DNA of 64,000 nucleotides from Cordylochernes scorpioides (taxonomy: Eukaryota > Arthropoda > Arachnida > Pseudoscorpiones > Chernetidae): positions 18,413,791 through 18,477,790 of the forward strand of contig CP092880.1 of the NCBI GenBank assembly GCA_030710605.1, given 5' to 3'. Position numbers and translations under genes: made by a program. The stretch's first letter is position 1. Each line of letters begins with the position of its first letter. The notes below the pieces were generated by a model. That model did not search any database. It was not told the origin of the DNA and saw only the letters and a list, made by a program, of their open reading frames with translations. Below are positions 52,901 to 58,900 of the stretch, piece by piece.

Positions 52901-55900
52901 GCTATCCCCAGCAGAAACGAAATACTCAGCATTCGACCGGGAACTCCTAGCTGCATTCCTCTCTGTTAAGCATTTCTCATACTTTCTTGATGGAAAAACA
53001 TTCATGCTTTTTACAGACCACAAGCCTCTAACGTATGCCTTCACATCAAAATCTGAACGTTCACCTCGTCAAGAACGTCATCTCAACTATCTTTCACAAT
53101 TCTCCATGGACATACGCTATGTTAAGGGAAGTGAAAACATTGTGGCTGATACCCTTTCAAGAATTGAAATCGAAACTTTCAATCACACGAAGGTTAATCT
53201 AGATCTTAATGCATTCCCTGAAATTCAAGAAAAGGACAAAGAACTAAAAACTCTCATTGATAATTCAAATTCTTCACAAACAATCAAATTAATAAAACAA
53301 CAAGTTCCTTTTTGCAATAAATTAATTTACTGCGATATTTCTACTGGAAGTCCCAGACCTTTCGTGCCTGAAAATTTCCGACGACAAATTTTTAATTCTC
53401 TCCATAATTTGTCTCATCCAGGAATTCGTGCAACAAGAAAACTAATAACTCAAAAATACTTTTGGCCCAAAATGAATCAAACAATAAATCATTGGTCAAA
53501 GTCCTGTTTAGATTGTCAGAAAAGCAAAATTCACAGGCATACAATTACAAAACACGGAATTTTTCCTCTCCCATCAACTCGCTTTGAACACGTTCATCTT
53601 GATTTAATAGGCCCCTTACCCCATTCTGAAAATTGTACCCACATTTTGACTGCTATAGACAGATTATCAAAATGGCCTGAAGCCTTTCCGATTTCGGACA
53701 AAACTGCAATAAGCGTAGCAAAAGCTTTTTTTCGCGGTTGGATTTCTAGATACGGAGTTCCAGCAACAATAACTACTGACTGTTCTACCGCGTTAGGGTA
53801 AAGGTTCGAGCTGCAGTGAGAACTATAAATTAATAATTTATATTTTAATAAGTGTCCAAAAATTACATACAATTATAAGAGGCAGGTGGAGTACAGTTTT
53901 TACTCCACCAGCGCCTAGAGTATCATATAATGGAAGGAACCGCCGCAGGTTGTAGCGACGCGCGGTAAACAGCCGGTGACATCAGGCGGTGTTCGAAAAG
54001 TGCGCGCGCAGGCCGGTTGGCCAGCCGCCGTCCCAAGCCAGTGTCGCCCGCTGGCATCCTCTTATCTCATATTTCCCCTGGAGATTGGGACTTGGGACCG
54101 ATCCAACGTAGTTGCTATAACGCGGGTTCGGTTCTCGGGTTCGAGGGGATAAGGTCTGCTGATGTTGAGCTGAGTTGGGTGGGGTGGTGTACGGTGGAGG
54201 CACGAAAGGTCGTAAGAATCTGCGATTACGGCGAAGAAGGCGTCCGGCGTCGGTCCGGATGAGGTAGCTGCGACCGCGTGGAAGTTGTTCGAGAACCTCA
54301 GCAAGGAGGGTCCAATGTTTTGTGCGGTGATCCTGGACAAGGACTATTGCTCCCACTTCCAAATGTGAGAGTGGCTTGGCGTTGCGATTGTATCGCTTCC
54401 GGAAGGAATGTTCTCTTACATTTTGCTGCAAGAGGTACTGGGCCATCTGGATCTGCTGGGGCGTGCCAGAGATGGTGATGACCCGTTCGTTGCTACCAGG
54501 TTGAGACTCATCTATGGTGATCCCCGCACCAGACTCGCGCCGGATCTTCCTGATGCGTTGACCACCTTTCCCAATGATGGCACCGGCGAGATCATTTGGT
54601 ATAGTGACTTGTGATGAGCCTTTTTTCGGGACGACTACCATAGGATGGCACCAATCGATGGCTTCGCCGACGGGTACCTGTTCGATTATCCCTTTCGCCA
54701 ACATGGTATCGAGTTGAGTTTTGACGGGGTCTCTCCAGTGAAAGGGAACGTTGTATGCCCGGTAGCGTTTGCAAGGAACGGCATCTTTAACTAGTTCGAT
54801 AGACATGGGGGGTCCTTGCATGGGTTTTAACACTGTGTCGTCGAACGCTCTAGCATAATGGGTAAGGATAGACTGCTTATCGATCTCATTGGCTCTCACC
54901 GGGGTCGGCGGGAACGTTAGAACTTGTCTGTTGGTTATGGCATTGACGATCATTGAATGGGGCCAGTTATCCAGCAGAAGTCCTAAGCGGGGCGACACTG
55001 GCCTGGGACGGCGGCTGGCCAACCGGCCTGCGCGCGCAGCCTGCGCGCGCACTTTTCGAACACCGCCTGATGTCACCGGCTGTTTACCGCGCGTCGCTAC
55101 AACCTGCGGCGGTTCCTTCTTGAGGGCATCTTGATTACTAATTGTCACTGAGCTGTCACTTAAAAAACGGCTATAATTAACCGAATGTCGACTGCGCCAT
55201 GTTCTACCGCGTTAGGGTAAAGGTTCGAGCTGCAGTGAGAACTATAAATTAATAATTTATATTTTAATAAGTGTCCAAAAATTACATACAATTATAAGAG
55301 GCAGGTGGAGTACAGTTTTTACTCCACCAGCGCCTAGAGTATCATATAATGGAAGGAACCGCCGCAGGTTGTAGCGACGCGCGGTAAACAGCCGGTGACA
55401 TCAGGCGGTGTTCGAAAAGTGCGCGCGCAGGCCGGTTGGCCAGCCACCGTCCCAGGCCAGTGTCGCCCGCTGGCATCCTCTTATCTCACTGACCAAGGTC
55501 GTGAATTTGAATCACATCTTTTCAAGGATCTCACTTCACTCATTGGCACCAACAGAATACGAACAACGGCATACAACCCTGCAGCAAACGGTCTCGTCGA
55601 ACGCTTGCATCGTCAAATTAAAGCTGTAGTCATGGCAAGCGGAAATACTATTAATTGGATAGATGCTTTGCCTCTAGTACTGCTAGGCATCAGAACATCC
55701 TACAAAGAAGACCTGAAATGCACTGCTGCAGAAATGGTTTTCGGGACAACTTTAAATCTTCCAGCTGATTTACTAACCAATTCAGAATTTAAAAACCCCG
55801 ATCCATCAAATTTTGCCACTCAATTAAAGAATTATATGAGTAGAATTCGACCTCAACCAACAAGACAAACAAAGCAAAATAATATTTTTTCTCATAAAGA

Positions 55901-58900
55901 CTTAGACACCTGCTCACACGTCTTTGTAAGAAAAGATTTTGTAAAAAGAGCATTATCTCCACCATACGAAGGTCCATTTCCAGTGGTATCAAGATCTTCG
56001 AAGACTTTTACAGTTAAAATCAATGACCAAAACAAAGTCATTTCTGTCAACAGACTAAAGCCTGCATTCATAGAAAACACCCCTCAAAGTTTCCAAGATT
56101 CTTCAATTCTGCCACCTATGCCCGACGGTGCTGAGGAAACTACACCGAAGACAAGTAGCTACACCACTCGCTATGGACGCCACGTACGTTTTCGACTTTA
56201 AGTCTTCACTGGCGGGGGAGTGATGTAGCGGCTCCCAAATATTAACTTTTCCTATTTTCATTATAAGTTTTAATTTGTCTAATAACTATTCAATTCAAAT
56301 ATTAAATTATTCATCTTATAAATATATGATGCTTATAAAATATACTTTATTAAAATTATATATGAATTAACATTAATATCATATTAATTGTTGTCATATC
56401 AATATAATAAAATAATTATACATCATTCTAAATATAAATCATAAATAATATGAAATGTAAATATTTATCTATAATATATCAAGCACATATGTCTAACATT
56501 ATATAATCTAGAATTGATATTTGACCACACACAAATATAAACAAAAATAACTTCAACATGTAGTATACACCAATTTAACCCTTCTGATAATTTGTATAAA
56601 TAAATGTAATTAAAAGTTGATTTTACAATAAATAATTTGTTATCTGACTCCGCCTAGAATTCCATGCCACCCACATATCTTTAAATCACAATTCGATTCA
56701 AAAAAAGATCCTATTGAAATATGGAAGACTACAGTTATTTATCCTAGTCTAAGACAACACGCACGAAGAATTCTTTCATGTTTTGGAAATACATATTGCT
56801 GCGAGGCAACATTTTCATACATGACTCAAATTAAAACCCGCCTAAGAAGTCAAATAAGTGATGTTCATTTGGAAGATCAACTTAAATTACGTACCACGTC
56901 AATTGAACCAAATATTTCTTTTTTGTCATCCAATAAACAACCACAGAAATCCCATTAAATTTTCTGGATTGTAAAATTAAATGTCCAATTTTTTGGAATT
57001 TATTAATTGTATGTCATTTTGAAAAAATAAACTATTCAATTGCAAAGAAAATTATGTATTTTAATTTTGTATTGTTTAGTTTCTTCAAAGAATCGGTCTA
57101 CGATGGTGAACACTTCTTTATTTAAGAACGGAACTTTCTAACTAAACTGACAACATCCAATTGTCTCTATTTATAACCTAACTCGAGCGTCTATATGCAA
57201 AACCATATTTACATCTGAATATGTACAATTACATCACATCTCCCCTCTTAGAGATTAGCTCTAGTCCTCTCCAAAACGTCTGGGCGGACGAACTGTTCTT
57301 CCAGGAGATGTTGATGATCCGGCCACATCCGCAGCAGCATCCGAAGTGTGTGGGTTGGCCTCCGGGCAATTCACATATGGCTCCCCGTTAAGGTCCGTCA
57401 GCCAAACTCGATCCTTTACTTCCAATGGAGGCAGTTCTCGTACTCCTGCGCCCTTAGGCTTCGCATCAGAATCCTTTAATCCGTCGCCCTTTGGCTTCGC
57501 TTCAGAATCCTTTACTCCTTTTCATCAATAGCATTCACAACACCTATTATAGAGGGAGTAGAACAAGCTTCCTTTGATTTGCCATAGTGATCCGAATTGT
57601 CACTCCGCACCTTCAAAGGAATTCCACAGGAATTACAATTCCACTTTTGTACAATTTTCACTTTTGTACTATTTTACTTTTGTACAATTTTACTTTTGTA
57701 CAATTTTACTTTTGTACAATTTTCACTTTTGTACAATTTTCACTTTTGTACAATTTTCACTTTTGTACAATTTTACTTTTGTACAATTTCATTTTTGTAC
57801 AATTTTCACTTTTGTACAATTTTACTTTTGTACAATTTTACTTTTGTACAATTTTCACTTTTGTACAATTTTCACTTTTGTACAATTTTCACTTTTTTAC
57901 TTTTGTACAATTTCATTTTTGTACAATTTTACTTTTGTACAATTTTACTTTTGTACAATTTTCACTTTTGTACAATTTTCACTTTTGTACAATTTTCACT
58001 TCTGTACAATTTTACTTTTGTACAATTTTACTTTTGTACAATTTTACTTTTGTACTATTTCCAGTACATGTGCGAGATTTTAGTGCGACATTTTGAACAT
58101 ATCGTTGTTTTACATTCGCATTGAATTGGGTGAAGACTTTGAATACTTGCATTATATTTTCTTCCATATCCAAAACATTTGGAAATTCTTGGATTTCTGT
58201 AAATGTAATATTCCAAAATCAAACTGGTTCCTTTGCAGAGATCACTTATACATTTTGTTTGTTCAGAATTCAAAGTTTCTTTGCATTCTTCATTTGGACA
58301 CGTTATAGAATCTTCAAGTTTCTCAGAAGATAGATGTTCACTCACATGACCGATCCAGCAGGTCTTACATAGCCTGTGACATGGCAAACCAATTTCTTCC
58401 TTGTTTAACTTGCATTTTCTACAATATTTCGTATCCTTGTATTTCACCTTTCCTACTTCATTATTGAGTAATTCAAGAATTCCTTTGGAAATGTCATCAA
58501 AATTAAATCCTTCTGAGCTATATGCTGCATACAAATAGGATGCATACTTATTTGCATCATTTTTAGCCACCATTACAAATTTGCATACCTCCGTATCAGA
58601 GATTTTGTAACAATTACTTAAACGGCCACGTCCTTTCAATTCAATTTTATCATACTTATCTTCCAAAATAGATCGAAAAGTAAATAGAATTTTAACCGTG
58701 CTTAATTCTAAACAGCTTTCTAAATAAGGTAGATCGAGCTCCACTTGGTTTTCCATTTCAATAATTTCAGGTATTTCTTCGATAGTTTCCTGGTCTGTGA
58801 AAGGCCTTAGTATAATATTAGAATAGTCTGGTGTATACACGTACTGCTTGTTAACTTGAATATTTCCATCAGATCCTTCGGCCAACTCCTTGCTAGAACT

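Larger units (their letters stand above)
53781..55488 (-). mobile_element. Small LTR retroelement carrying a KH domain
   Basis: 1708 bp, inserted in the gypsy integrase with 5-bp duplication CTGAC (53776-53780 and 55489-55493). LTRs of 289 bp (53781-54069, 55200-55488) differ at about two sites. Read on the minus strand, the 5' LTR is at 55200-55488, followed by primer-binding site TGGCGCAGTCGAC, and a purine tract (AGGGGAAATA) precedes the 3' LTR. One frame of 388 residues fills the interior. Too small to move by itself. Confidence 0.9.
49646..56675 (+). mobile_element. Ty3/gypsy LTR retrotransposon, interrupted in integrase
   Basis: LTRs of 452 bp (TGTAGCGGCTCCC...GCCACCCACA) look identical; 4-bp duplication TATC at 49642-49645 and 56676-56679. 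A primer-binding site TGGTGAGCCGG starts at 50101 and a purine tract GGCGGGGGAGTGA ends at 56223. Gag and Pol are in one frame. The only obvious lesion is a 1.7-kb LTR element in the integrase (53781-55488). Confidence 0.93.

Noticed and set aside
54017-55134. Several + strand frames across the KH element
   Set aside because: Shadows of the 388-residue minus-strand frame, which alone shows recognisable domains.
57574-58124. Open frames of about 170 codons ([10 protein letters not shown] repeats)
   Set aside because: Translation of the ACTTTTGTACAATTTT array in three frames; the element's gene is on the other strand.
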